This document shows positions 7,693-17,508 of a stretch of DNA of 64,000 bases, one piece after another. The position numbers and the translations under genes are program-made. The stretch comes from CAYSLC01 sp964431545. GTDB taxonomy: Bacteria; Desulfobacterota; Desulfobacteria; Desulfobacterales; JAABSP01. The notes beneath the pieces are model-generated. The model was not told the origin of the DNA and ran no database searches. It saw only the letters and a list, made by a program, of their open reading frames with translations. The stretch spans positions 1 to 64,000 of the forward strand of contig CAYSLC010000002.1 of assembly GCA_964431545.1 (NCBI GenBank), in the 5' to 3' direction. The stretch's first letter is position 1, and every line of letters starts with the position of its first letter.

Positions 7693-10470
7693 ATGGACAT
7701 CCATAAGAAAACCCGAATCATGGCCGGCTGCCTTGCGGCGGCGATCGTTTTCCTCCTGCCGGCGGCCGCCCCGGCCCAGCTTGAAACCTACACACACCGG
7801 CTGGCCCAATCGACGGCGGATCATACCTTCTGGACGACGCCCCCGAGCGAACGGGTCTTCCCCGACGACGCCGTTCCAACGGAAACCGATACCCTCGTGC
7901 GGGTCTACGCCGCCAGAAGCGAATTCGAACCCTTTCAGATCGTGGTCAACCCGGCCGCCTCGGGGAGCGTCACCGTCTCCATCGGAACCCTCGGCGGCGG
8001 CATGGAGACCGAAATCCACCAGGTCAAGACCGTCGACATCGCCCAGGCCACCGACGGCCTGGGGCGGACCGGCCCCTATCCCGATCCGCTCTGGCCCGTC
8101 GAAAACGGGGCTTCGGTGCCCGTCTTTGCCGGAGAGAACACCGCCTTCTGGTTCACGGTCCACGTGCCCGACACGGGCGTCATGGGGGACTACACCGCCG
8201 ATGTGGCCATCGCGGGCGTCTCCATCCCGGTTTCGCTCCACGTGTTCGACTTCGCCGTCCCCACAAAACGCCATGTCAAGTCCCAGATGAACTTCTCCCA
8301 CCAGGCCGTGCTGAGCAAATACAGCGTTCCGGGGGCGGACGCCGAATACTGGATGTACGTGGACAAGATGAAGCAGTACTTCATCGACCACCGCCTGACG
8401 CCCAAAAGCGTGCTCTGGCCCGGCGGGCTGACCACCGGGGGCGGGGATACCTTCCTCGAATACGACTGCGACGCCGGCGTGATCGGGGATCCATACGGCA
8501 TCTGGGGGTTCGAGTCGCCCGCGGAGAGATACCTGGAGGGGACCGGCCTGATGTCCGGCACCTTTTCATCCCCCTTCAACGGCGGGGCCGGATTTCCGTC
8601 CTTCATGGCCATCACTTTCCAGAACAACGATCCCGCCGTGGACCAGCGGCCCGCGACGTTCTGCGGCGCCACCCGGTCCAGCGCCGACTGGTACACGGCG
8701 GACAATCCGTCTTCCGCCTACAACCAGAAGTGGTTCGCCTACATGGCGGACACCCGGGACTACCTGAGCGCCCTGGGGTATCTCGACGAGGCCTACCACT
8801 ACGTCGCCAATGAACCCCAGGACCAGGCCGATTACGATGCGGTCGCCTGGTATTCCCGGTATCTGAAACAGGCGGCCCCGGACCTGAAGCTGATGGTCTC
8901 CGAACCGCCGAGATCCGAAATCCACGACCACGCCGACTACGTATACCCGCGCCAGATCGACATCTGGCTGCCGGTGCTGCACGAATACGACCCTGCCGTC
9001 TCCCACGGCCGCGAGACCGGCCACGGCGAGGAGACCTGGATCTATTTCCTCCACGGAACCCGTCCTCCATACTTCAACCCCATCACCCTCGATCATCCGG
9101 GCATCGAGAGCCTGCTGACCGGCTGGTTCCTGTGGAAATACCGGATCCGGGGCATCGCCTACTACGCCCTGAACGACTGGAGCCGGAACCCCTGGACCGA
9201 CCCCATGACCGACAACCACAACGGCGATCTCTTCATGCTCTACCCGCCGTCGGAGACCAATACCGCCATTGCCTATGGATCCAACGGCCACCGCTTCGTC
9301 CCCTCCATCCGGTTCGAACTCATGCGGGACAGCCTGGAGATGTACGAATACCTTTATCTGCTCAACGGCGGCACCCCGCCCGCCGTGGGGACGGCCAACC
9401 CGTCGGACGTCCAGGCCGACAAGATCATCACCGGCCTGACCAGCTATACCCGGGACAGCGGCTTTTTGTACAACCTGCGGCGGCTCATCGGCCTGAAGCT
9501 CGGAAACGAGATCGGGACCATCCCCGACATCGAACCGCCGTCCCAGCATCCCAGGGCCGAGGGGCCGCCGGGGAATTACTACATCAACTTCCAGGATCCG
9601 GACGGAAACCCCGCCGGCGATCCGCTGGTGGTCGACGGCAAAACATACATGAAGATCGGATGGACCCCCTATGATCGGGCGCTCGGCTACGGGTGGTACG
9701 GCGACATGGACCACGTCCTGTACCAATGGCTGCCGAGCGGCCCCAACGACTTGCAGCGCAGCGTGATCTACGACGACTGGGGACGGCGGAAGACCTTCGA
9801 GTTCGACCTGCCCAACGGGACATACGGCGTGACCGTCTCCGTGGGGTGGCAGGGAGGGTTTTATCCGCGGAATTCCATCGAAATCGAGGGGGTGACCTTC
9901 GTGGATGACGAGGCCTCCGATCCCTATCTCGTCCGGACCCGGACGGTGACGGTGGCCGACAACAAGCTCACCATGGCCATGGGGATCTTCGACGAATACA
10001 CCATGCTCAACTACCTCGATATCGAAGCGGCCGGGCCGGTCGCCGATTTCAGCGCGACGCCCCGATCCGGCGCCGCTCCGCTGACCGTTCGGTTCACCGA
10101 CGCGTCCGCCAACGGGCCCACGTCCTGGGAGTGGGATTTCGACGGGGATGGCGGCGTCGATTCCACGGCCCGGAGCCCCGCGCGCACCTACGATCAAGGG
10201 GGGCGGTACACGGTTTCGCTGACGGTCTCCAACGCCGATGGGAGCCATACAGAGACCAAGATCGACCACATCACCGTGTTCGGCACCGGGGATTACGATT
10301 GCGACGGGACCGTCGACCTGGGGGACGCCATCGCCGTTCTGAAAGTCCTGGCCGGCTCTCCCACGGATAACGGAACCTGCCCGGATCTCATCGCCGATCT
10401 GGACGACGACGGCCGTCTGGGGCCGGAGGACGCCGTCGGCGTGCTGCAAATGGCGGCCGGGGTGAGATAG
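7693..10470 (+). CDS. secreted DUF4091 glycosidase-like protein with PKD and dockerin domains
   Basis: A 925-residue exported protein. Residues 1-29 form a signal peptide (basic start, hydrophobic core, APAQ cleavage region). The large central part is of the DUF4091 / GH123-related type: LGYLDEAYHYVANEPQ near residue 360 has the acidic pair expected of such glycosidases, and the DUF4091 portion runs about 475-565 (FLWKYRIRGIAYYALNDW, FVPSIRFELMRDSLEMYEYL). About 625-775 is a beta-rich malectin-like carbohydrate-binding region. A PKD domain follows at about 781-865 (PLTVRFTDAS, WEWDFDGDG, GGRYTVSLTVSN). The C-terminal 56 residues are a type I dockerin with two calcium loops (DYDCDGTVDLGDA and DLDDDGRLGPEDA). 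It probably acts on extracellular glycans. It is convergent with another dockerin protein; no cohesin gene is in view. Confidence 0.85.
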   Translation: MDIHKKTRIMAGCLAAAIVFLLPAAAPAQLETYTHRLAQSTADHTFWTTPPSERVFPDDAVPTETDTLVRVYAARSEFEPFQIVVNPAASGSVTVSIGTLGGGMETEIHQVKTVDIAQATDGLGRTGPYPDPLWPVENGASVPVFAGENTAFWFTVHVPDTGVMGDYTADVAIAGVSIPVSLHVFDFAVPTKRHVKSQMNFSHQAVLSKYSVPGADAEYWMYVDKMKQYFIDHRLTPKSVLWPGGLTTGGGDTFLEYDCDAGVIGDPYGIWGFESPAERYLEGTGLMSGTFSSPFNGGAGFPSFMAITFQNNDPAVDQRPATFCGATRSSADWYTADNPSSAYNQKWFAYMADTRDYLSALGYLDEAYHYVANEPQDQADYDAVAWYSRYLKQAAPDLKLMVSEPPRSEIHDHADYVYPRQIDIWLPVLHEYDPAVSHGRETGHGEETWIYFLHGTRPPYFNPITLDHPGIESLLTGWFLWKYRIRGIAYYALNDWSRNPWTDPMTDNHNGDLFMLYPPSETNTAIAYGSNGHRFVPSIRFELMRDSLEMYEYLYLLNGGTPPAVGTANPSDVQADKIITGLTSYTRDSGFLYNLRRLIGLKLGNEIGTIPDIEPPSQHPRAEGPPGNYYINFQDPDGNPAGDPLVVDGKTYMKIGWTPYDRALGYGWYGDMDHVLYQWLPSGPNDLQRSVIYDDWGRRKTFEFDLPNGTYGVTVSVGWQGGFYPRNSIEIEGVTFVDDEASDPYLVRTRTVTVADNKLTMAMGIFDEYTMLNYLDIEAAGPVADFSATPRSGAAPLTVRFTDASANGPTSWEWDFDGDGGVDSTARSPARTYDQGGRYTVSLTVSNADGSHTETKIDHITVFGTGDYDCDGTVDLGDAIAVLKVLAGSPTDNGTCPDLIADLDDDGRLGPEDAVGVLQMAAGVR

Positions 10471-10598
10471 ACAAACCTATCTTCGATTTGGGAACGGAAT
10501 CCCTTGGAACCCCGGGAATTTCGAACGCTATCGGCCGGAACTTTCGGTGAGCATGATTCCGAGAACCGCCGCAAGGACTTCTCTATGGACGGGAAGAA

Positions 10599-12056
10599 TC
10601 AGGGGCCGGAAGCCTCCGCAAGGGTGCGTAAGATGCCGATGGGTTCCGACAGGGTCAGACGCCCGTCCCCGTTGATGTCGGCGTCCGAGTCGACATAATC
10701 GTTCCGGATCTCCGTGGTGGAAACACCGGCAAGGCACCGAAGTGACAGGATGACATCTGCGAGGTCGATGTTCTGATCCCCGTTGACATCTCCCGTGCCG
10801 GGTTGCTGCGGGGCTGGAAACTCGTATGTATACCTTTTGAAATAGCTCATCACATGGAGCTCCTCAAGCCCGTCTCCGTCGACATCGGCAACTGTGGGAC
10901 GGTTGTTGATATCCACGCCGAGGAACGCGAGGGCGTCCGGTTGGTGGGCCCATTCGACTCCCTGGAGAGTGGAAATCTCTTTGAAGGCATAGATCTTGTA
11001 TTCCTCCCCCAGAAGCAGCTCTTTCACGCCATCCGCGTCGATATCCACGAATGCCAACCGCTTTGCGCAGATGGGTCCCGTCAGATCGGTGCGATCCGCA
11101 ACGTAATCCGATGATCTTTTCTCCCAGGAAGCGGCCTGCTGATCCCCTGTGTTCTCGTAGTAATAAACATATCCCCACCCCGTCGCCAGGAAGAGATCCA
11201 GGTCTCCATCCCCGTCCACATCGTGAAAGGTCATTCCGATGATCGAGTCCGTGCCGAGGGAGATCCAAGCACCGTTTGCCAAATTCCAGACCGGTTCCTG
11301 CGGGGTACCCGTGTTCTCATAGTATTGAATCGTGCAGGGCCAGTCGACCGTAAACAGTTCCGACCGGCCGTCGGCGTCGATATCGGCGAAGTAGAGCTTC
11401 CCGGTGAAGCCTCCATAGCTTTCCGTCACCTTTGTAAAGCTTCCGCCGTCGTTTCTGTAAAGAGTCGAACTTTCGAACCGATCGATGTCTCCGTCTTCAT
11501 CGATATCCACGAGTTCCAACATGTCCGAGGATCCCTCGCCGACCGGAACGGCTTCGCCGGCTACGGAGAGGTAGACCCTGGTGCCGTTCCTCGTGGTGAT
11601 GCAGATACCACCTAGAGTCGGATCACATCCATCTTTGATCTCCTCGATAAGGAAAGCGGCCGCATACCCACCGGGGCTTGCATCCTCCGGCACGTTGATG
11701 GTGAACGGAATCTCGATTTGCGCCTTTGCGCCGATCGGTCCGATATATTCGGGGACCGTCATCCATGTGGCCGCACCGGCAAGAGGTGTGGAATATTGAG
11801 CAAGGGCGAAACCGCAGCTGGAGGAATAGATCGCACCACGATGGTAGAACAGGATCTCCTTGGTGGTATCCTCAAAACTTTTGATCAGAGCGGTGTCGGT
11901 GATGACTCCTCCGGGTTGGAGGCCGATGTAGGCGAACCAGGAACCGCTGCAGTAACTACTGGTACACTTCACACCAACGCGAATCCCCAATGCGTTGATC
12001 GGCGTGATCAGAATAAGTAGACCGAAGACCAGTGCGAGGCGAGCGTGGATCGTTTT
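10599..12056 (-). CDS. secreted VCBS/FG-GAP repeat protein with C-terminal dockerin
   Basis: About 485 residues from a GTG start at 12056. An in-frame ATG at 12080 lies inside the ribosome site GGAGGAAAGGAG, whereas GTG 12056 is spaced correctly after it, so I prefer GTG. The N-terminus is a signal peptide (KTIHARLALVFGLLILITPINA). Residues about 30-165 are a beta-sandwich-like region of unknown family. From about 170 come several FG-GAP/VCBS-type calcium repeats (DIDEDGDIDRFES, DIDADGRSELF, DVDGDGDLDLFLA, DIDADGVKELLLG, DVDGDGLEELHVM), which form a beta-propeller. The last 65 residues are a dockerin (GDVNGDQNIDLADVILSLRC and DADINGDGRLTLSE). A cell-surface or extracellular binding role is likely. 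Confidence 0.82.
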   Translation of the reverse strand, partial: KTIHARLALVFGLLILITPINALGIRVGVKCTSSYCSGSWFAYIGLQPGGVITDTALIKSFEDTTKEILFYHRGAIYSSSCGFALAQYSTPLAGAATWMTVPEYIGPIGAKAQIEIPFTINVPEDASPGGYAAAFLIEEIKDGCDPTLGGICITTRNGTRVYLSVAGEAVPVGEGSSDMLELVDIDEDGDIDRFESSTLYRNDGGSFTKVTESYGGFTGKLYFADIDADGRSELFTVDWPCTIQYYENTGTPQEPVWNLANGAWISLGTDSIIGMTFHDVDGDGDLDLFLATGWGYVYYYENTGDQQAASWEKRSSDYVADRTDLTGPICAKRLAFVDIDADGVKELLLGEEYKIYAFKEISTLQGVEWAHQPDALAFLGVDINNRPTVADVDGDGLEELHVMSYFKRYTYEFPAPQQPGTGDVNGDQNIDLADVILSLRCLAGVSTTEIRNDYVDSDADINGDGRLTLSEPIGILRTLAEASGP

Positions 12057-12321
12057 CACAAAAAATCTCCTTTCCTCCATTTAAGGTTGTTGGCGATGTC
12101 CAATAACTCGTTTACCGCCGAAGAGTCAACGATAATCGCTCACGCAATTCCTCCGCCTGAACTCAAACGCACTGCCCCAAGGACTTATTTTGGGAACGGA
12201 AGGGGATGCCGAACCGTACGTTCGAAAAAAAAGTTGGGCGATTCGAAACCGATCCTTATTGTATGGGGTCCGTGACTTCAACCGTAGAGTGAGATCATCC
12301 ATTTTGCCGCGAGGAGATACT

Positions 12322-12786
12322 ATGCAGATCTCAAAAACAATCTGGCTGTTGTTGGTGGGGGTGCTTTGGGCGACGGCGCAGCCGCATGCGCAGCCTTCCA
12401 AGGTGGAGGAGGGCTGTTTTGAACGGCACGAGAGCGGCGTGGTCCATGATACGTGCACCGGGCTCGAGTGGTTTCCCGGGCCGGACCACCCCGTGAGCTG
12501 GAAGGAGGCCAGGGATTGGGTCGCCGGCCTCGAGGGCGGGAACTGGCGGATGCCCACCGAGGCGGAACTCGGTACCTTGCACCGAATCGGAAACGGCGTG
12601 AGCAACATCGCACCCGTTTTCGACAACTCCGGCTACTGGATCTGGGCAGGCGCCGCCGAAGAAACCGCGTCCAGATGGATATTCAGATTCAGCTACGGCG
12701 GCGAAGGGTGGAGCGGGCGCCCCCATCCGCAAGGCGGCCGGGCGTTCGCGGTCCGCGACCGGCAAAAGAAGGCGACAGGCGACTGA
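12322..12786 (+). CDS. exported DUF1566 (Lcl C-terminal-like) protein
   Basis: A 154-residue protein from ATG 12322, chosen because GAGGAG lies just upstream and a signal peptide follows at once (MQISKTIWLLLVGVLWATA, then QPHAQ). The frame is open further upstream but without a start signal. The rest is the DUF1566 / Lcl_C fold: VVHDTCTGLEWFPG, WKEARDWVAGLEGGNWRMPT (the common WRLPT motif as WRMPT), GYWIWAGAAEE and GGRAFAVRDRQ. This lectin-like fold occurs in surface and periplasmic proteins; its ligand is unknown. The same domain ends the Ser/Thr kinase at 25657-27894. It is convergent with the kinase gene that ends 11 bp downstream. Confidence 0.75.
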   Translation: MQISKTIWLLLVGVLWATAQPHAQPSKVEEGCFERHESGVVHDTCTGLEWFPGPDHPVSWKEARDWVAGLEGGNWRMPTEAELGTLHRIGNGVSNIAPVFDNSGYWIWAGAAEETASRWIFRFSYGGEGWSGRPHPQGGRAFAVRDRQKKATGD

Positions 12787-12796
12787 TCTTCCCTTT

Positions 12797-14989
12797 TCAC
12801 CCATCCAACACCCGCCGGACCATCCCCACCAGCTCGGCCCGGACCACCGGCTTCATGAGGAAGCCTTCGATGCCGAGGGCCCGGGCCCGCTCCGGGGACA
12901 TCTTCTCGCTGAATCCGGTGCAGAGGATCACCTTGATGTCGGGGCGGATCTTTTTCAAGTCCGCCGCCAGGCGGTCCCCGGTCATCTCGGGCATGGTCAT
13001 GTCGGTGATCACCAGGTCATAGGCATCGGGCCGGGCGGTGAAGTCGGCCAGGGCGTCTCGGCTGGATGTCCGGGCCTCCACCCGATACCCCAGGCGCCGG
13101 AGCATCTCCCCCTCCAGCCGGACGATCTGGGCCTCGTCGTCCACCAGGAGGATTCGCTCCGTCCCTCCGGTGACGGGCGCCGGCGTCTCCGTCGCGGCCG
13201 GAACGTCCCGGTCGGGCTGGACGGACAGGAAGACGGAGACCGTGGTCCCCCGACCCGGTTCGCTCTCCAGCCGGAGGTGGCCCCCGAGGTTCTGGATGAT
13301 CCCGTGGACGATGGAGAGCCCCAGGCCGGTCCCCTTACCCGTCTCCTTGGTGGTGAAGTAGGGCTCCGGGGCCCGGGCCAGGGTCTCCGGGTCCATGCCG
13401 GGGCCCGTATCCGCCACCGTGAGCCGGGCGTACCGTCCCGGCGGGATCTCGGGGGCGGGCGGCTCCCCGGCGGCCATCTCCACCGCGTCGAGGCGCACCG
13501 TCAGTCGGCCCCCCGTCCGCTCCATGGCGTGGTAGCTGTTGGTGATCAGGTTCATGATCACCTGGTGGATCTGGGTGGGATCGGCCGTCGTCATGGGGCA
13601 CGCCGGGTCGATCTCCACGGTCATCTCGATGGTGGCCGGCAGGGTGGCCCGGGAGAGCTTCACCGCCTCCTTCAAGACCGGCTGTAAGAGCAGCGGTTTG
13701 ACCGCCGCATCGGAACCGCGGCTGAAGGCGAGGATCTGTTTGACCAGGTCGGCGGCCCGGAGGGCCCCCCTCAGCACCTCGTTCAGCGGCCCCTGGAGGG
13801 GGCTCTCCTCGGCAACGTCCTCCTTCATCATCTCCACGAACCCGATGATGGGCAGCAGGATGTTGTTGAAGTCGTGGGCGATCCCCCCGGCCAGGACCCC
13901 GATGGTCTCCATCTTCTGGAACTTTTGGAGGGCCTCCTCCGCCCGCCGGCGCCGCCGGTCGGTCTCCTTCATGGCGGTGATGTCCAGGGCCACCTGGATG
14001 CGGGCCGTCCGGTCGTCCACCCACTGGAGTCCCCGGTCGTAGTTGATGTACCACCGCCCGGTGAGGGGGTTCTCCCCCTCCCAGACGCAGACCTCGCCGG
14101 GTCCGCCCCGGTCGTCGAAGAGGCGGTCGCTGGTGCAGTGGGGGCACGGCCCGTCCGCCCCCCGGAAGGCCCGCCAGCAGATCTCTCCGACATGGTTTCC
14201 GCCGAAATCCTCCACCATCTTCCGGTTCATGAACCGGACCTCGCAGGTCTCCACGTCCGCCACGTAGATGTGGGCGTCGATGCCGTCCAGGACCGTCAGC
14301 AACCGCTGGTGGGCGGCGGCCAGGGCCTCGGCCTGGCGCCGCCCCCGCCGCAGGTAGAGAAAAAAGGCGGGGCAGGAGGCGAGCAGCAGGAGCAGGGCCG
14401 TGAGGATCGATTCAACCCACCGCCGCAGCAGGATCCCCCGCACGTGGCTGATCTCGAACTCGGCCGCGGACAGGTATGCGGCGCCGCCCGGCGCCCGTTC
14501 CGGAAGGATCGCCGCCCGGAAGGTCCCCCATCGGTCGGTGTAGGTGGTGTAGACCGGCCCCGGCGCGTCGAAGGCGGACCGGAGGGCCTCGCTCGCCTCG
14601 TCATAGGGGTCGAAGTAGCGGACCTCGACGCCCCGGGCCAGCTCCTCCGCGGTGGCGTTGGAGGCGGTGATGTGGATCCGGCCGTCGACCCGGACCACGG
14701 TGTAGACGAAGGCGAACCCGGCCCGGTTCGCGAAGGCCGACAGGGCCGCGATGTTCTTCAGGTCCTCGCCTTCGGATACGGCGCCGACCCCCCGGGCCCG
14801 GTCGTGGAAGTCGTCGGCCAGGATGTACTTGGCGGCGGAGGCGCCGATGAACAGCTTCCGGTCGATCTCCGTCAGCAGGGTCTGCTGGGTGCTCCGGTAG
14901 GACCAGACGGCATGGGCCGCCACCACGGCCACGTAGAGGGCGAGGGCCGCCGCCATGGGGATCGCCGAGCCGGTCCTTTTCCCGTTCAT
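12797..14989 (-). CDS. hybrid sensor histidine kinase with periplasmic domain and receiver
   Basis: About 730 residues from ATG 14989, placed right after the photolyase stop. Two membrane segments (about 8-28 and 193-213) enclose a periplasmic sensor of about 165 residues. A PAS domain follows (about 225-345) with a CxxC-containing loop (GADGPCPHCTSDR), then the phosphoacceptor helix GGIAHDFNNILLPIIGF (His372), an ATPase domain with VIMNLITNSYHAME, DTGPGMD and GTGLGLSIVHGI, and a C-terminal receiver (ILLVDDEAQIV; phosphoacceptor Asp in LVITDMTMPEMTGD). The HDFNN form of the H box is typical of NtrB-like kinases. The gene is 7 bp downstream of the photolyase gene and likely co-transcribed with it. 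No dedicated output regulator is adjacent. Confidence 0.88.
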   Translation of the reverse strand: MNGKRTGSAIPMAAALALYVAVVAAHAVWSYRSTQQTLLTEIDRKLFIGASAAKYILADDFHDRARGVGAVSEGEDLKNIAALSAFANRAGFAFVYTVVRVDGRIHITASNATAEELARGVEVRYFDPYDEASEALRSAFDAPGPVYTTYTDRWGTFRAAILPERAPGGAAYLSAAEFEISHVRGILLRRWVESILTALLLLLASCPAFFLYLRRGRRQAEALAAAHQRLLTVLDGIDAHIYVADVETCEVRFMNRKMVEDFGGNHVGEICWRAFRGADGPCPHCTSDRLFDDRGGPGEVCVWEGENPLTGRWYINYDRGLQWVDDRTARIQVALDITAMKETDRRRRRAEEALQKFQKMETIGVLAGGIAHDFNNILLPIIGFVEMMKEDVAEESPLQGPLNEVLRGALRAADLVKQILAFSRGSDAAVKPLLLQPVLKEAVKLSRATLPATIEMTVEIDPACPMTTADPTQIHQVIMNLITNSYHAMERTGGRLTVRLDAVEMAAGEPPAPEIPPGRYARLTVADTGPGMDPETLARAPEPYFTTKETGKGTGLGLSIVHGIIQNLGGHLRLESEPGRGTTVSVFLSVQPDRDVPAATETPAPVTGGTERILLVDDEAQIVRLEGEMLRRLGYRVEARTSSRDALADFTARPDAYDLVITDMTMPEMTGDRLAADLKKIRPDIKVILCTGFSEKMSPERARALGIEGFLMKPVVRAELVGMVRRVLDG

Positions 14990-14996
14990 GGACGGC

Positions 14997-16388
14997 TCAG
15001 CCCCCGGCGGCGTCCGCTCCGGACAGGCGGGCCACCTTCTCCACATACCCCTGGATGTCGCACTTGCGCTCCAGGCCCGAGGCGGCCATGTACCGGGTCT
15101 TTCCGAAGATGGGCCGCTCCTTCCACGGCCGGTCGTGGAGGCCGAAGATCCATCCCACCCCCGCATGGGAGTTGGGGTCCCGGCCGTCGAGGAAGTACCG
15201 GTTGTTGAGGGTCAGCAGATCCCTAAACGCCGCCTCCGGGCTCGACGACCACTCCAGGACCTTCTTGCCCCAGTACATCCGCATGTAATTGTGCATGAAC
15301 CCCGTCGCTTTCATCTCGGTCATGGCGGCGTTCCAGTAGGGATCATGGGTGTCGGCCGCCTCCAGCCGATCCAGGGAATAGCACGGCTCCCGGGGATCGC
15401 CCCGGTGGTCGGCCAGGGTCCCCCGGGCCCAGCCGGGCAGGGCCTCGAACCGGTCGTACCCTCGGGTATACCAGACATGGTTGACCGCCAGCTCCCGCCG
15501 GACCACCAGCTCCTCCAGGTAGGCGTCCACCGCCTCCGGAAGGTCCCCGGCCCGGGTCCGGACCGTCCGGGCCAGCCAGACCGGGGAGATCTGGCCGAAG
15601 TGGAGGTAGGGGCTCATCCGGGAGACGTCGTCGGTCTGGGGCTGGTTCCGGTTGGCCGGGTACCGTTCCAGGGAGTCGTCTAGAAAGGCGGTGAACCGCG
15701 CCTTTGCGGCCGATGTGCCGCCGGTGAAGAACCGGTGGACCGGCCCCACGCTCCGGTCGATCTCCAGGGCCGCCAGGGCCGTCTCCGGGTCGGCGAGGTC
15801 GATCCCCTCCGGCCCCAGGTCCGGGTCCCGCGCCGCCGCCGGCGGGGCCGCCACGGGGGTAAGGAACCGCTCCATGAGGCGGCCGATCTTGGGCCGGATC
15901 GTCCGGGCCGCGTACTCCGCCTTGGGGGAGGCGGTCGCCACCGGCACCACCACCTCCCCCTCCACCCGGACCACCCGGCAGCCGCACCGTTCGGCCACGG
16001 CGTCGCGCCAGGACCGCTGGATCCGGGTGTACCCGGCGTCGCAGACCACCGTCGCCGCTTTTTGGGCGGCGGCCGGGACCGCCTCGGGCGGCGCCCCCGG
16101 CACCACGGCCAGGCGGATCCCCCGGTCGGCCAGGGCCGATTGGGTCTCCCGGAGCCCCTGGAGCATGAACCAGTAGTGGCGCAGGTTCCCCTCGGGATAG
16201 GCGGTGAGGGCGAAGAGGACCAGGAGGGGCCGCTCCAGGCCGTTGGCCAGTTCGACGGCGTGCGCCAGGGCCGGGTTCTCCTCGACCCGCTGGGCCGCCT
16301 GCATCCAGTAGAGGACGTATTCCCCCTTTTTTACGGGACGGTCGTTGAGGCGGGTGATCCGCTGTTCGGGGATGGGGTCCGGGGCCAC
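14997..16388 (-). CDS. phrB: class II CPD photolyase
   Basis: A 463-residue deoxyribodipyrimidine photolyase that uses light and FAD to split cyclobutane pyrimidine dimers. The C-terminal half is of class II type: MRMYWGKKVLEWSSSPEAAF, LNNRYFLDGRDPNSHAGVGW, HDRPWKERPIFGKTRYM. The N-terminal alpha/beta domain (about 20-160) starts with KGEYVLYWMQAAQRVEENPAL, again as in class II enzymes. The length is usual for the class. Class II photolyases are found in many anaerobic bacteria and methanogens as well as in eukaryotes. The gene lies between LpxR (13 bp upstream in transcription order) and the hybrid kinase (7 bp downstream) on the same strand. Confidence 0.93.
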   Translation of the reverse strand: MAPDPIPEQRITRLNDRPVKKGEYVLYWMQAAQRVEENPALAHAVELANGLERPLLVLFALTAYPEGNLRHYWFMLQGLRETQSALADRGIRLAVVPGAPPEAVPAAAQKAATVVCDAGYTRIQRSWRDAVAERCGCRVVRVEGEVVVPVATASPKAEYAARTIRPKIGRLMERFLTPVAAPPAAARDPDLGPEGIDLADPETALAALEIDRSVGPVHRFFTGGTSAAKARFTAFLDDSLERYPANRNQPQTDDVSRMSPYLHFGQISPVWLARTVRTRAGDLPEAVDAYLEELVVRRELAVNHVWYTRGYDRFEALPGWARGTLADHRGDPREPCYSLDRLEAADTHDPYWNAAMTEMKATGFMHNYMRMYWGKKVLEWSSSPEAAFRDLLTLNNRYFLDGRDPNSHAGVGWIFGLHDRPWKERPIFGKTRYMAASGLERKCDIQGYVEKVARLSGADAAGG

Positions 16389-16401
16389 GGCGGATCCTTT
16401 T

Positions 16402-17421
16402 TTAGAACCTGAAGGAGAGGGTGGCCGAGCCGTACTCCTCCAGGCCCGACTGTCCGTCGAACTCCGGGGTCCGGAAGACGTGGGTGTAGGCGAACCGGAG
16501 GTCCTTCCAGGTGAGGGCGAACCCGGTGATGAGGTCGACCACCACCCACTTTTTGTCCACGCTCCGGGTCTCCTCGAACAGGGAGCCGTCCAGGAACATG
16601 TTGTGGATCACCAACCGGCCGGCTCCGCCGCCGAACAGGTAGAAGCCGACATCCGGCTCCGAGACGAAGAAGCCGGAGCCGGGAAGGCTCGGCTCGATCC
16701 GGGGCGGCCCGTAGGACTGGGGCAGGTGGCGCCCCACCCGGAGGATCGATCCCACCTCCAGGTAGTCGAAGACGGTGCCGGCCCCCAGGCCGGAGATGGG
16801 GGTGAAGTCGGCCTGAAAGCCGAACCACTCCCCCGAGGCGGCCGCCCGCCACGAGCGCTGGTAGGTGAGCTGGACCACCGGCTCGTCCGGCAGCTGGGTG
16901 GCCCACCCCCGGGGATCGGGGGAGTCGGTGATCTCCCGGTGGACGAACTTCTGGGTCTCGTCGGCCATGGAGGCGGGCCCCACGGTGCCGAGCTTCATCT
17001 CCAGCTGGTGGAGGCGGGAGCCGTTTTCGGAGATCATCCCCACGGAGCCGTAGAGCCACCCCGCATAGGGGCGGTCGTCGTCGGGGGGGTCGGGCAGGGT
17101 GATGTCCGCGGGGGTGTACATGTTCTGGCCCACGGCGTACTCGATCCGGGCGTCCCCCGCCTCGGGGAAGAGGGGGGACCGGGCCGCGGCCCACCGGAAG
17201 AACCGGGGCACGTCGTTGATGGCCGACAGCAGGGAGAGGCGGACCCCGTTGGTGTAGTTGTCGTCCACATTGACGAAGACGTCGTTTTCGAAGGTGAGGC
17301 TGAGGGTGCGCCCGTCCGGGTCGCCCATGTCGGTCCGGCCGTGGGCGGGGTCCCCCGCCGCCAGGAAAAAAACGAGAAGTGCCCAATATCCGATTCGCAT
17401 CTTGATTTTCGTTCCATCCAT
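16402..17421 (-). CDS. LpxR-family lipid A 3'-O-deacylase (DUF2219)
   Basis: About 339 residues, with a signal peptide at the start (KMRIGYWALLVFFLAAGDPAHG). Starts at 17421 and 17400 (MRIGYW) are both possible. It is an outer-membrane beta-barrel of the LpxR family: LTFENDVFVNVDDNYTNGV carries the conserved END, D and YTNG active-site residues, and HQLEMKLGTVGPAS holds the catalytic His and Glu. The barrel ends in SATLSFRF with a C-terminal Phe, as is usual for Bam-assembled porins. LpxR removes the 3'-acyloxyacyl chain of lipid A, changing recognition by hosts or phages. Its presence shows the cell has an LPS outer membrane. It heads a minus-strand group with the photolyase and hybrid kinase and is divergent from the receiver at 17509. 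Confidence 0.85.
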   Translation of the reverse strand: MDGTKIKMRIGYWALLVFFLAAGDPAHGRTDMGDPDGRTLSLTFENDVFVNVDDNYTNGVRLSLLSAINDVPRFFRWAAARSPLFPEAGDARIEYAVGQNMYTPADITLPDPPDDDRPYAGWLYGSVGMISENGSRLHQLEMKLGTVGPASMADETQKFVHREITDSPDPRGWATQLPDEPVVQLTYQRSWRAAASGEWFGFQADFTPISGLGAGTVFDYLEVGSILRVGRHLPQSYGPPRIEPSLPGSGFFVSEPDVGFYLFGGGAGRLVIHNMFLDGSLFEETRSVDKKWVVVDLITGFALTWKDLRFAYTHVFRTPEFDGQSGLEEYGSATLSFRF

Positions 17422-17508
17422 GGGTTACGATCAATCTTCTTCTCTGGAACCTATCCGAATTCAAGGGAATTGACAATAGCTTCATGAGGGGGACCAAGGA
17501 GCAGCCGG

